A DNA stretch of 64,000 bases. Source: Todiramphus chloris collaris (lineage: Eukaryota > Chordata > Aves > Coraciiformes > Alcedinidae). The stretch covers positions 4,697,053-4,761,052 of the forward strand of contig JANVCC010000030.1 in the NCBI GenBank assembly GCA_025345505.1, written 5' to 3'. This document shows, piece by piece, positions 47,415-60,817 of the stretch (positions are counted from its first letter, which is position 1; each line of letters starts with the position of its first letter). The position numbers were made by a program, and so were the translations under genes. The notes under the pieces were generated by a model. That model saw only the letters and a program-made list of their open reading frames with translations, was not told where the DNA came from and did no database searches.

Positions 47415-49903
47415 CTAGAAGATACTGATTTTTGCCAAGCATGACTGAACACATCATTAGGAATACTATGACTAACAGACCCAACAAGGCACAGGAGAGA
47501 CTGGCAGAGGAGGAGAGGGAGTAGAAGCCACAGTGGCCATCTTCAGGGAAGTGGAGCAGGGTTGGTACCAACAACAGCAATAGCAGCAGCTTTAACATCC
47601 TGTAGCTGTGCTCTTTAAATGGTCACTGCCCCCAAGGTCCCTCTCCAGCTGGAGCAACAAAGGATCTTGGCTTTTTGTATCAAACGTGAAAGAGGAGGTG
47701 GGAGGGAGCACCCAAACCCTTTTCTGCACAAGCTTCTCCCACAGAAGAATTCCAGTTGTCCTCTCTTCTGCCCACCCCCTGGTGCAGAAACCCATTGATG
47801 CTGGGCCCACTTGAGCTAGGTGGAGAGCCCTGGCAGAGGGAGAAGACTGAAGGTGCAGGTACATTTCAAAACAGAGCTCTTCCCAGTCTCTCCCACACCT
47901 ACAATGAGCTACATGCTTTGTTTATGTTAATGAGAACGGCATTGCCTGGGGAGATGTGGAGAACACAAACTGTCTTCTGCCCAGCTTACAGTGCAGAAAA
48001 AGCCACTTCCAAAGTCCCTGGCAGGTCCAGGCTATCTACCAGCACAGCATCTTAGCACCAAAATAAGCTGCTTTCTTCTCCAATTGCTTCAGCAGTTTGC
48101 TGGCTAGAGGTGAAGTGAAGCAGGTGCTCACACGATCTGCTGGCTGCTGGGCCCGGCTGTTCCCAGTGCCCTGGGCACACAGCAGTTTATTAAGCAGCTT
48201 TCATGGTATCCTTTTGTTTCCTGCCTGGCTGTGGGGCTTTCGCTTGGGTAGCTTGTGGCTCTAGCAAGAGTCTGGAGAGAAAACAGAACTCTGCCCAGAA
48301 TGAGAAGCTGAAGAACAAGGGCTCCTATTGTGTATGGTATGAGCCAGTATTCACAGCAGATGCAGTATTTACTACAGCAAGCATAACAAGTTCATATCTA
48401 ATATGATTAGGACAAGACTTAATGAAAGCCCGTTCTGTCCTTCAGCAAGGGCCTGTTCACTTCGGATGAGTTGATTGATAATCACCTTTGATTAAGAGTC
48501 CAGGCTTGGCTGCCAATAGCAGTGTGCTATCTCTAACATGGCCCAGCCACTGCTCTAGCAACAGCCGATGGTGCTTTCCCACAGCTACCTGACCAACATT
48601 ACTCTCCCAACAGCGTCTCAGAGCATAGGTTGGCATGACTCAAACCACAATTTCTTGGTTCTTCCGATGTTACGGCAAAGGCTGAGGGAAAACCACCCCG
48701 AGACCTTACCCAACTACCTCATCTGTAGCTGCTCACTGTAAAATTGTTCTGACTTCTTTGCCTAACACACATCACTTAGTGCCAGACCATGTGGTCTCAT
48801 TTGGTAGATGAGCTGGTGATGGGAAGGGGAATCCACATGGCTGGTCCTCATTGCCATAGGGTGTCTTCTGGGATACAGGGAATGCCAAATGGTTTGCTAA
48901 ACCAAGAAATTAATGTGTTTGTGTGACCTAAAAATAAACTGGAGATGGCCCACAGCTTGTGGGCATACTGAATGAACAGTAGAGGGAAATGTTCTCAGTT
49001 TTACTGCTCACAGAACAAGACTGCCAGCAGGACACTGTGGCAAAGAGGATTAACAAGAGTCACACACCAGACTGAAAGTACAAAACCAGTGGGAGAAGTC
49101 GCATCACTTCTGGATTTGGTAGCAACAAGACAGCTGTTGGCATCCTGTGACCAGGTCTAGCATCCACTCATCAAAATACCAGAGACCACACTCAGGGAAC
49201 AGGGGGAGATAGATGGGAAAACAGTCTTGCAGAAAGAAAGCTCATGCTACAGTTGGGTCAGGAAGTAAGTGCTTAGGTAACTTGATTGTGGGCTGGGAGA
49301 ACAGAGGCAGCCAAGTGGTGGCACCCGTGAAAAAACAAAATTCCAAAATTATATTCAGGTCAGAGATACAGTATGAAGGTTTAGTAAGGGAGTTAAGGAG
49401 TCATTGCTGCAATTATTTTACAGGCTGTTATGAATTCCCAATCCTAGACATCTTTTAAGAGCTGTCCTAGTTCAGACCCAGCTTGAGAGAAGTCCTACTG
49501 CCTGTGAGAAACTGAAAGATTAGTCAAGAGGATCATCATAACATTCTCTAGCCATAGAAGAAAAAAGAACACTCACTGGAAAACTTAATACCCAGTGGAA
49601 TTTGTTCTGTAGGTCAGGAAATCCTCCAACAGATCAGATACAATATTACGGCTCCACAACTCTCAGTGAGTGCTCCTTGCCACACTGCTTTTAACAGTTC
49701 TGTGTACACTGGGGAGTTTGGAAGCACTCGTGGGCTGAAAGCCACCACATGCCATCAAGGGAGCTCCTCAGCAGCACCACATGGGCAGCACACTTTGAAT
49801 CCAGGTTTGATCCCCATCTATTAAGTATGAGGATGCTAACTTAAGGCATGATCTAACCCAAGCTGAAAATTGAGTTGGAAAGTTCTACTTTAAGGCAAAC
49901 ACT

Positions 49904-49917
49904 GGGGGGGGGGGGGG
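49904..49917 (+). repeat. Poly(G) run of 14
   Basis: An uninterrupted run of 14 G. Such runs are unstable and prone to sequencing error, so the exact length should be treated with care. Confidence 0.75.
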
Positions 49918-52900
49918 ATTCAATGTGATTAGGAACATATCCCATGGATATACTTGTCATTGAAGCACCAACTAGTTTCTGACTATTTTTATCCACTTTT
50001 GCTGCAGGTTCTCATGACAAAGGAGCCACAGAGCTGTCACTGCTGAAAGCGACCTTCCCTCAGCTTCTCAAGTCTGAACACGTAAAATGTGTTTACTGTG
50101 TGCACGGAACTTATTTCCTGCATGTAGCAGAATAAGAAACTTTATATTGTTACAGCCAGAATATTTGCAGGGTGCAGGGAATGAGAAAGCCAAAGGTGCA
50201 TATCCAGAGCAAGATAAAAGGTTGCCTTCAGTACATCTGGCACATCATCAGCCTTCTAACAGGCTTCCCTTCCACAGTTCTTGCTTTAATAATTCTTGCT
50301 GGTTCAAATGCAAAATTATTCATTATTTTCTCATCATCATCATCACCATTCTAAGGGAATAAGACCCCAAATAATTTTGCCGTATCTAGTAAGAAAGTAT
50401 TTTTAGGTTTTCATTAGAAACTCAGCATATTAAAGTATCGAGCAGCTGTTACAGTCAGAGATTCAGCTGACAAGATCAGCAATACCTCTACTTGTTCCTA
50501 CATGTGGAAACACAACAGAGAATTCACAGGCACATTGCTATCACTAACCTGTGGCTCCTTGGAATGTAATCATCGCACTAATAAAACAGTTTTGTTGTCA
50601 AATCTTTTCCAGTCTGTGGATTTCAAACCATATTTTAAGAGTGATAAACCCTACTGGGGAGAGGCGAGGAGTTTGGAAAAGGTTTTTCCAGGAGAAACCC
50701 AAGAATGGAAATCAGACTGGGCCTGAGTTTAGCCCCCAGTTCCTGCTGTGCCTTCCAACTGTGACCAGCAGTATTAAACTGCATCTTCCACATGTTTTCA
50801 ACCACACAGCAAAATGGATTTATCAGACAAAAAAATATTTTGCAGACTTTTGACCTGGGGCCAACCTCTTGCTATTTTAAGTCTTAGAACCTCTGTTTGT
50901 ACAAGTTCCTGGCCTTACTTTGCATCAAGTCTGATGTCAGCTGGGGTCTGTGTGTTTCCTTAGCTCCACATCTGCATTTTGACTGTACAAATTAATGCTC
51001 CACCAAAATCTCACACACAGAAGAACTATCAGGACATTTTTTTCATCATAAATGCTATGTAAGTCAGCTGTGCATGTGACCACAGCATTCACAAAATGCC
51101 TTGTGGCTTTAAGGGCACTGTGTTTACGTGAGCAGACCCTCCAACAAGTGTCCTCCACAAAGCCAAGGGGCAAGAAATTTGCCTTTAGTGATGGACACAA
51201 TTCCCAGCATTTTCATAGCCCTGAAGAAATTCACAGGACATCCACAAACAGCTCTGCTGCTTCAAGTTGGGTAGGAGTCCCCTTCCCCATCAACCACACC
51301 AAGAGAGGAATACTGCCTTGCTTGCATAGTTGTCTGTGCTAACTCATCTGGCCCTGGGTGCCACTTATGTACAACAGCTGGAAATCTGATCCTTTCTCCC
51401 CAGTGCTTCTTTTATTTTGTAAGAGAAGCCACTGCTGCCTGCAGAATAATTCATCCAGTTCCATTCCTGCTATCACCCTATCCCAGTCAGTGCTTTAATT
51501 AATCTGAAGCAACTTTGATTTCTACAAACATGTGAGTCACTAGTAAAGCTTTTGAGGTAAAAAGAAAGCACTAGGGTTGACTACAGCAGGAAACAGCTCA
51601 GCCCTTCACACCTACTGAGATTTCTCCCCTGACGCCTAAACTCTGGGTTCATTTGTTTCCCTCTTTAAAAATGGGCCGGCAGAAGGGCCATCAGTCACCA
51701 TGAGCAACGAGTGCTCTCACTTTGCAGTTCCACAGGCACCACACTCCATCATTATGGGCAGTTTGCATCCCTCGTTGGTCACTCAGTCTTTGATTCCCCA
51801 GTTGCATTTTGTGAGGATGTGGTGTAACTGTGCTTTTTAGGAACAATGTTCTTCTGCTCCAGGCTGCAGGAAGAAAAACATCTTCCTGCATCTGGTACTA
51901 GAGAAAAAAACAAAATATTGACTGATCAGAGATACCCAACAAGCTGTTCCATGATTTCATTATTTCTTTTTCCTTCTCCAGGAGGCAGAAGGCAACTGTA
52001 AGGATGTGTGGGCTGAAAAAAATTCTGCCTAAAGAGAAACTTCACAGCTCAGGATCAGGGCTGAGCTCTTTGTGTGCCACAGGTTAGAGCCTGCCTGTCA
52101 AGCAAGCCACAGCCACTGGGATAAATTAGTTACCATTCCCTATGTGTTTGTAGGGACTCCTCAAGTACTCATTGTTATGCAGGAGGCTCAGGCAAGTCCT
52201 CATGCTATTGATAAGGTCAAAGCCAGGAAGAAGGTGGCCAGGGCTGGCCCAGCAGTACCTCCTGCTGGAGACAGTGATGGTGAGATGCAGCTCCACAACC
52301 TCTCTTTTCTCAAATCAACAAAAGTATCTACCATATAACCTGCTGCCACAAAAGCAGGACTAGGAGATCTCGTGCGTCCGAGGTCAAATGAATTGGAGAG
52401 TCTGTGTTTACATTAGTATCTCTCTAAAGGCTGTTGAGTTTTGCCATGACTTTGCATAACATCCAACAGAAACGTTCCTTCCCTTATCATGGATTTTGCT
52501 TTACGTCACAAAGGAGTTCACACTGTTGCTCTCCTGAAAGAGCTCACAGTCAGGTCAAAGCTGACCATTTTTACAGGTGTCCAGAAGGTGCAATTAGGAC
52601 CTTAACTATGAATTGACATAGACAAGGTAAGCTTTAATGAAAGGTGAAACTTCACAGGTAATTTTATACACTGCCTTATATAATGGGAAAGAAAAAAAAT
52701 AGTCCTAGATGGCACTCTGGAAAAGGCAGCATCCTTAAATAATGAACAAATGATAGCTGTTCATCAGAACAAAGTAGCCAAAGTTGTGTAAAAGTGAGAT
52801 TATGAAGTTAATTCCCACACTTTTGGGGATACACTATTCCACTGGCGTCACAGAGAATGGCAAGACCCACAGTTTCTCTCTGACCTGTAGAAAAGACAAG

Positions 52901-55900
52901 TTCAATCTTCCCTGGCAGGAGCTGCAAAGTACCTTTGTGAAGTAGTAATTGTGGCAAATAACCCAGGTCAGCCCTGTACAAGATACTCTTGACTGCAGAA
53001 GCCCTGAGCTGTTTGTGTACAGGAGATATTGCAGGTTGAATGAGAACAGCCCTCCCAGCATTACAGGGAACCAATTTTCCAGGCATTTACTGTGACAGGT
53101 GAGAAATGCAATGGCTCCTATACATTAAGCTGACGTGGTTTGTAATACTAAACACTGTCCTCACACCCAGAGAAATCCTGCCAGGATTTAGCTTCACTAA
53201 TAGCTTTATACTGTAACGGCAAAGAATAGAATCAGTATCTGCAAGACAGAGGGGATCAGAGTATTCATTTAAAAGCTGGTGCAGAGCAGAAACAGGAGGG
53301 AGGTGGACTATGGCCAGATACTTCAGCATAACTAAGAGCAGTCGTGGTGCCAATGAAAACCTCTGCATTTGAGTCACAGCTACCCAGGGCCTGTGCCAGG
53401 AAGGTGATGTTAAAGAACGATTAAAGAAGCTTTCTATTCCACCAAAGGAATAACCAAAAGACATTAAAAAAATATACATATGCAAATGTCTACTGCAGCA
53501 GCTACACCTTTGAAAGCTTAAGCATGACCTCACGGCAAGTACTGGACAGCACAGTTTTATCAGCCACAAAGGAAAAGCACAGCTTGGCACCAGCCGCTGT
53601 GCTGGAGCAGTGCTGGGAACTGCGGGATAGGGAAGGGACCCGAGGGGGTGGGCAGAAGTAGAATAACTGGAGATCTAACCAGGGTTACTGTGCTAGAAAA
53701 GGTGTAGGGGTGAAGGACAAAACCCCATGACACTGAATTCCATTTGCTCTAGTGTCCACAGAGTGATACAAGTTACTATGAAGTCATACAGGCATGTACG
53801 AAGACTGGTAACTTACCACTCAGACACAAGTTAACACCCCACTTGTACAGCCACCCAGTCCCACAGTTCCTCACCACTGCAAGCCTGGCATGTGAGGTTG
53901 ACAGTGCCCAGGGGGATCTGAACAGAGTTCAGCCCCTCCTCTCTGCCCCTGAAACCCACAAATTTCACCACAGCGAGTGCACGCAAGGAGAACACAGAGA
54001 AACAAAGAACCAAGGCGTCAGCTCTCTCAGGAGGGGCTCGATTTGTTCAGTTCCGATTTCACAGGCAAATAAACGCCTTCCACTTTGTGTTACCAAGCCC
54101 ATATATTCAATGGCTTGGCCACCAGCAAGCAAACTGCATTCATCCTCTGCAAGACAGGACATCCATCTAACTGTCAGAGACAGAAAATGGTAAGCTTTTA
54201 GTAAATTTTCCCTATCCCCCACAAGATTTGGACCTATATGGGCATCATCTCTTGCACAGTACCAATGCAAATTGATTGATATATCATCCCTTTTTATACA
54301 AATTTACAATGTTCTCCAAAAAAATTAAAAAGACAGATAGCTTCCTTATTTGCTCTTACCAACAGGTAGCAAACACACTGACAGCCAAAGTAAGACAATA
54401 CCTAATAAGAGGATTAAGTAGAGAGGGTTTCTATTTAATATTGTATTAGCAATAGCAGCTACCTTCCCTGCCCGTTCTAACTCCCTCACAGGATACAATG
54501 TCCATGCTTGTAAGGGAAGCTTATTGACATCTGATCAGTCAAGAAATCTGTTCTTGTTTTTTAATGACCCCAAGAGTTGTTTCCACATGCTCACGTAATC
54601 TTACCAACAATTTAGCCTCATAAATTAATAATTGCCTTTAGGGCCTTTTAAACCTTAGAAGCCGATTTAGCTCCTTTGCAACAATTCTCTCCTAGTTGTA
54701 AATCAAGAGTCAGCACAGAGCAGGATTAAGCCTCACCAAACCAAAAAACAGCAGCGCATAACAAATAACCAAGGGAGGCAGAGACAACAGGACTCGGAGC
54801 ACATAAACACTCTGACATCTGCAAATGGTAACAAAAAAACCTTCTCAAAGGGGAAAGGATGATCCCGGAGTTAGGGCACTAAATTTGGAATAAGTAGGTT
54901 TGAGTCTTTGTTGTTAAACGCTGCACATGACATTTACAGTTAGTTTTCCTTCTGCATTTCAGTTTCCTGTCTGTGTGAATGGGGAGGATGGCAGTTTGTT
55001 ATCATGCAGGGACTTGATCAATAAGAATATATTAAAGATTCATATATAAACGCATTAAAGCATCCATGCTATGCTAATGTCTCCCATTTAAATACTATAA
55101 AAAGCTCAGTGGGCTCTTGACTGAACCATTAAGTGAATGATAAGGAAACCAGAAATGCCTAAGAAAAAAGCAGAATTACATTCTGCTATGAAACACTGGG
55201 CAACTCCTATAAAAATCAATGGGACTGCATAGTAGTAAATTGCTGGGGAGATGAGCTTTATTTCATGGCTCATAAGTGAAAATGCATCTCTAACAACCTG
55301 ACAGCTTTGCCTCTGGAAAGAGCTGGCTTCTGGGGTGCCACTGCTGCCACAGCTTCCACCCCCTGGACCCACTTTTGGCAGCAGCTTCTCTCCTACCACA
55401 GCTGCCCTTGTGCACGAGCAGCCTTGTCCTTCAAGAAGGAACCAAGGGCTGGAACATTAGCCAGAGGCAGGGATATGCCCATATGGTGTCTGGTCTCCAC
55501 AATACCGTGGGATGGCAGAAAGCCTCTCAAGCCTCACAGGCCTGACCCCACCAAAAGCTGCAGTGAGGAAGATGCTGGAGTGAAAGTAGCATCACCCAGT
55601 GGAGCTGTGCAAATACATCTTTAAACCATGGGGTTTATTTTCATGTGTCCTGCTGTTCTCTAACGACCTTATGCTTCAAACAAACCAAGTTATTCGCTAA
55701 CAATGTTAACTCTCCGCTTTCAAGAAGGCGGCACTGAGACAGAAAGCAGCTGGCCTGAAAACAAACAGGAAAAAAAAATATCTGTGACAAGGCTACAAAC
55801 TGAAACAGCAGAGCTCCCACATGCCTTGATATTCGTGTCCCAGTCCAGGTCCTAACCAAAGCAGAAAGCCACAGTGGTAGCTACCTGGTTTTACATTAGG

Positions 55901-58900
55901 AAAAGTGTTAACACATGTCAGTCAAGTAAGATTGGCAGCAACTGTGGTGCCAATAAAAACAAAATACATTAAAAGTGGAAAAGAAACATATTTCAGAGAC
56001 GTGGACTTTGGTGACTGCACTGTGCACACTGAACTGATAGGACGTGTGTTAATATGCAAGTGTCCTCATGCAAACATGAGTAGCTTTGCTGCTCCCTTAG
56101 CTTGCTGGCAGAACATTTACCTACCTTTCTATGCCAGAAAGTGAGCCTGTGCCAATAAATTATCTCTTTTTGGATTACCATACAAATAACTTGTTTTGAT
56201 GCTGGCCTTTTTATCTGACAGTGAAAAGCAGGAATTCCTGAAACCTTGAGGTGACAAGCCAGCCTAAACCCAGAGTGAATTTTGCCTCAAGCCAAGTCCT
56301 TCACCTTATCCTCTCCTTGGATACTACACTTGCCTTCAGCTCCCCCCCTTCAAGCTGACATTCTTACACAACCCATGACAGGCAGGGATTTCCATCTCTC
56401 TGAGTAATCCTTCAACTATTCTCCTTTTCCATAGTGTTTTCTTTCCTGATAATGATTTCTTATTACCCTCCAAAAGGCATTTGAATTTGTTTTCCCAGGC
56501 CATACAACACAATAAATGATCAGGAAATAATTTCACTATCAAAGGGCTAATAGACTTTCTCCTTTAAGGGCTAAATTAGTTTTATCATACTTCATCTAGA
56601 AGGGGGAAGGTTTAAAAATATACTCTTCCAACAGGTTATGTTCCTTATTACATATATTGAGCCCTTCTTCAAAAGCCACTCAAGGGATCAAGAAAAGACA
56701 GCTGCTCAGCACAGATGGCCTTGAACTAAAGGCCAAAGAGCATGAAAAAGTACAGAATACTTTAAGAACATTCTTGTAGACAAGAGTTGCTGGCTGGAGT
56801 TACCTTTCTGTACAGGCATTACTGTCTTTGAAATGCCTTCTCAGTATTACTGCCTTTAATTTTATTTTACGATAAACTATTTCTTTTTAAGCTTTGCTTC
56901 GTGTTTTAAGTCGGATTTCCGGTATCTCTCAAGAAAGGAAAAATACTTGCTTCATTGTGAAAGGATTAGGAAATACAGACAGCTGAGTTAGCTAAGGCAT
57001 TGTATAATATTAAAGCAGTCTGGACACTCCATTACACAATAAAAGCTTCACAACAAAAGCCCTCAAAAACAGATTATGAAAACTGTTTTCCCCCCTGTAT
57101 ATAACATCCTGATCCTCACTGGCAGCTGAGCAGATGAAAAAGCTATATTGGACTTTATTACATCTAGGAAAAATGCTGGGTAAATACCTTCCAGTTTGTC
57201 AACTAATATCCAAGCAAAATAGAGTAGATCATTACTTTAACATTATTGCTTAAAAACTACTCCCAAATCACAGCTTCATGCTGTACTCCATGCAGTTTCT
57301 TTGCAATACACTCATTAATTCAGAGATTATATAAAAACAGAGATCCCTAGCATAACCGGTACTAAATCTCAAATATTTACAAGACCCATCAGTTTGTGCT
57401 AATAAACTGAGCAGAGAAGCCTTACCTGGGTAAGGCCAGACCAGAGAAGCTCCAGAGGAGTCCATTCCAGCCTGAACTACCCTGCTATGTGACATCCATT
57501 GCAACTTTTCTACCAGGAGCATTAACACTGAGTTTCCTTGTCCTGACCACTACAATGTGCTCCAGCAACAAGCTACACCTGAAGCTGGCAATCCAACCCA
57601 GCTGCCTTCAGCAAGAAACAAAGATGCCAGATTAGAGGATAAGTGCAAACATACAGCACCAGGAGCCTTTCGCTAACACGCCCCCAAGCTGAGGAATGGA
57701 AATAGTGATATGACTTCAGATGAAGTAGAAATTAGCAGGGGAAAACTTAAATTTCCTAGGAAGAAATGGTTAAACGAAGCACAACAGAAAATTTGTGATG
57801 GGTATGCAGGGTGTATTGAGGAGCTGCATGTGCTCAGCTCTGCAGTATTTGTTGGGAGCTGAACGTCTCTGCCCAGAAATGGCACCTTGTAAGGCTGGAG
57901 ACCCTTAAAAATAATATCTAGTTAATTTTAAGAAGCATTATAATAGAGGTTTTAGTCCTGTGGGCATCCCATGAAACAGAATTTTTTTTTTTAAGTCCTG
58001 AAGGAAGCCTTGAAGAACAATTTGCACAGCCCAAAAAATCAGCACAAAGTATGTGTGTGTGTGGGGGGAAGCACTTTAAGCCCAAGGCCTATGGCCACCT
58101 ACCTCAGGTAGGCACTTCCAGGTATGCTGGACACAGACTACACTTTTAGCACAAGGTCAACAACTGGGAGACCCAGAATAGCTTACAGATGAGAGGAAGA
58201 GCAGCAAATTGCACCTGATGATTACTGTCAAAAAGTTCAGTGTTTCTCTGTGAAATGTGTGTTTCTTTTGCCTGTAGTTCATACCACTGAAAAGAAAAAA
58301 AGCTTTTCATTTTTCTAATTAATTTTAACTTTTGGCAGTTGTGCTGAAACTTCTTGGCCAGCGTTTAGAGGCTGCTCTGCTCTCTACAGTTCTTATTGTC
58401 AGATAGTTCAGGTAATATTATTTCACCCAAGACAATACAAATTGCTGTGACAGCCCTCCAGTGCTCATACAGACATCTAATAGATAAGCTACTAATTCTG
58501 TGACTATCTTCTCTTCCAATCAATGGTCTTTGTTAAAACAGAATTATACACTGAGATGAATAAGAGGAGAGTCTATAGCTAAAATTAGTACTAGAGGAGT
58601 TACAAAGCCCCATGTTTCAGGGATGAGCCAGGTACCAGCTGGGGCCAGGCAGACTTGCCCTTCATCTATCTCTAGAACAGGACAAGAGCTAAGCATATCT
58701 GAGACCCTATTTGTTTTCTTTGAAAGATCACACCTTGGCTTGCCTGCAAATAACATACCATCCACGTAGCCCTATCTCAAGTTAAAGGATGCATCTCCAA
58801 GTAAATTAGAAACACAATTTGTTTTAAGGAAAGAGATGAATTATAACTTAATTAAACCAACTCAAGAAGGCTGGAGAAGGAAGGATGAATTCAGGCCAGT

Positions 58901-59579
58901 CCTAATGGAACTCTAGTCCTCACAGCACTTAGAAACAAGACATTCGGGTACCATACATCATCAGCACAAGAATTTCCATTAGTTATTCCCAGGAGGCAGA
59001 GCTCTCCTCAGGTAGATGGCTTCACAAACATACTTTTTTACCACAGCATATCCCCAGCCCAGAAATCACTCGCTCCAAAGACAGTTTTCATTTAGAAACA
59101 AAAAGGAACACAGATGGAATGGAAACACAGCAGCCTACTTCTGAAAGCTTTAGTCACAGCAGACAGAACAAAACACATACCACTTGCATAACATGAGATG
59201 CACCCGTTATTTAGGGTGCAGCATCTAGGGAGGGTGCCCCAGCTCACTGTCCCAGGCTGGAAAGCAGGCAGTGCTCTTGGGAAGAACATAAACACAAGAA
59301 CAGTGTTAACCTTCATCCATATACCATCTTTACAGAAACTTGTTTGCCAGCTGCTTTTCTCCAGAAAAGTCACTTTCCATAATTAACAACCCAAGCTTTA
59401 TGGCCTACAAAAAAAGCATGGAATAATTAGCTTACCTTGTTTAGCACCATGTAATTTCCTTCTTTGCTTTCACTCATAGGTTGCTAGCTGTCCTCAGGCT
59501 ATCAACAAGAAGCAAGGCTTCAGCAAGTCTGCTGAGGCTGAAGGAGCACATCACAGTAAGGTCTGTGGAGCAAAGTCTT

Positions 59580-59580
<1 letters not shown>

Positions 59581-59612
<32 letters not shown>
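59581..59612 (+). repeat. (CA)n followed by poly(A)
   Basis: About five CA units run directly into about 21 A. It resembles a decayed retroposon tail or a compound microsatellite. No element body is recognised upstream. Confidence 0.75.
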
Positions 59613-60650
59613 TTCAACCTCAAGAAGCCTCTTTCCTAGCCCTCCCTGTGCATCCCAGCCCTTTACTCTTCTCTCAGAGCCCAAGTTTTACCTCGCTAGT
59701 CAGAGCCCACAGCTGTCTTGCTCCACCAGCTATAGCTAGCTATGCCTCTCACCTGGGCTTTTCTTACATGAACATCACCTGGTCCACTTTGTGGGGGGAG
59801 TGGTGGGTCTTAGTTTTGCAGGGAGTGTAATGAGCACCCTTCCCATGTTAGGAGGGCTGTCTTGTATCTGGAGACAGCTGCATGGGCTTCAGGCCTGGAG
59901 GGCAGCAGAATCTTTAACTTACAGTCCAGGGAAGGAGGAGAGGGAGTAACAGGAAGACCAGTAGCAACTGGAATATAAACATATTGGCAGTTCAATTTAC
60001 CTAATGGTGAGCCTTGTGGCATCTGTACTAGATTCCTGCCCTTCGAAGGAAACAGGCATGTGGAGAAAATATGCTTATAGAGGGGGGAATGGCTTTAATT
60101 TATATACAGATGTTTATAATTAGAAACAGATTTTTTAAAATTTTCTCCTAATACTGCCATGTAATGCCTCTTTTTAAAAATACCTTGTCCCTTTCAGAGA
60201 TAACAATTCAGCTGTGTTTACTATGCAAACAAGCCCATGACACCCAGGCCCTGGCCATTCTCTCACGCTAGGAGCTGCCCCGTACTAGCTCGCGCATACT
60301 TTAAAGTTGCTTGACATTAAATGCACGCACACATTTGTTATGTTGTGTTACAATTTGCTGTGAAGGTAGATGTTTGGGATATCTGGGGCTTTTATCATTC
60401 ATCTGGACTTTTTCCTCTGGTAAATACAATAGAAGATAGCGCCTTTCTGGACATGTTTAGAGTTCTAAATGTGAAGATAAGTGGACACTGATACTACATC
60501 CATCACAACAAAGGGTACATCTTCTACACCACCAAAGCATTCTCTTGGAAGGCTCCTGTGGAAATGTGCCTCTTTCACTTTGTTGTAAACACCACATCTC
60601 CAGCCTTTGCCTGGCCTGGGTCCTCTCATCCCAATCTATGCAGTCCTTGG

Positions 60651-60817
60651 CATTGGAACAGGCTTCCCAGGGAGGTGGTTGAATCGCCATCCCTGGATGC
60701 AGTTAAAAGCCGTATAGATGTGGTGCTTGGGGATATGGCTTAGTGGTGGGCTTGGTAGTGTCAATGGTTGCACCCGATGATTTTAAAGGTCTTTTCCAAC
60801 CTAGATGATTCTATGAT
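60651..60817 (+). mobile_element. CR1 LINE 3' fragment (plus strand)
   Basis: The blocks CATTGGAACAGGCTTCCCAGG, GAGGTGGTTGAATCGCCATCC, TGTAGATGTGGTGCTTGGGG and the terminal GATGATTCTATGAT match the CR1 3' end. The copy is 5'-truncated to about 165 bp. Confidence 0.92.

Larger units (their letters stand above)
45707..47430 (+). other. GOLIM4: GOLIM4 3' untranslated region
   Basis: The AT-rich sequence after the stop runs to two AATAAA signals near 47.4 kb. The cleavage site is inferred to be about 15-25 nt after them, so the end given is approximate. A weaker ATTAAA at 45900 could give a short isoform. A GC- and CpG-richer patch at about 45985-46260 interrupts the AT-rich context. Confidence 0.7.
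47431..60650. other. Intergenic region downstream of GOLIM4
   Basis: I find no supportable gene in this 13-kb stretch. Frames of up to 167 codons occur on both strands (for example minus strand 53087-53590) but show no known domain and no splice context. Simple repeats are present, including 14 G at 49904-49917 and the (CA)n/poly(A) at 59581-59612. Confidence 0.55.

Noticed and set aside
53087..53590. 167-codon minus-strand frame downstream of GOLIM4
   Set aside because: No recognisable domain, mixed composition and no splice context. A frame this long is plausible by chance in a window of this size.
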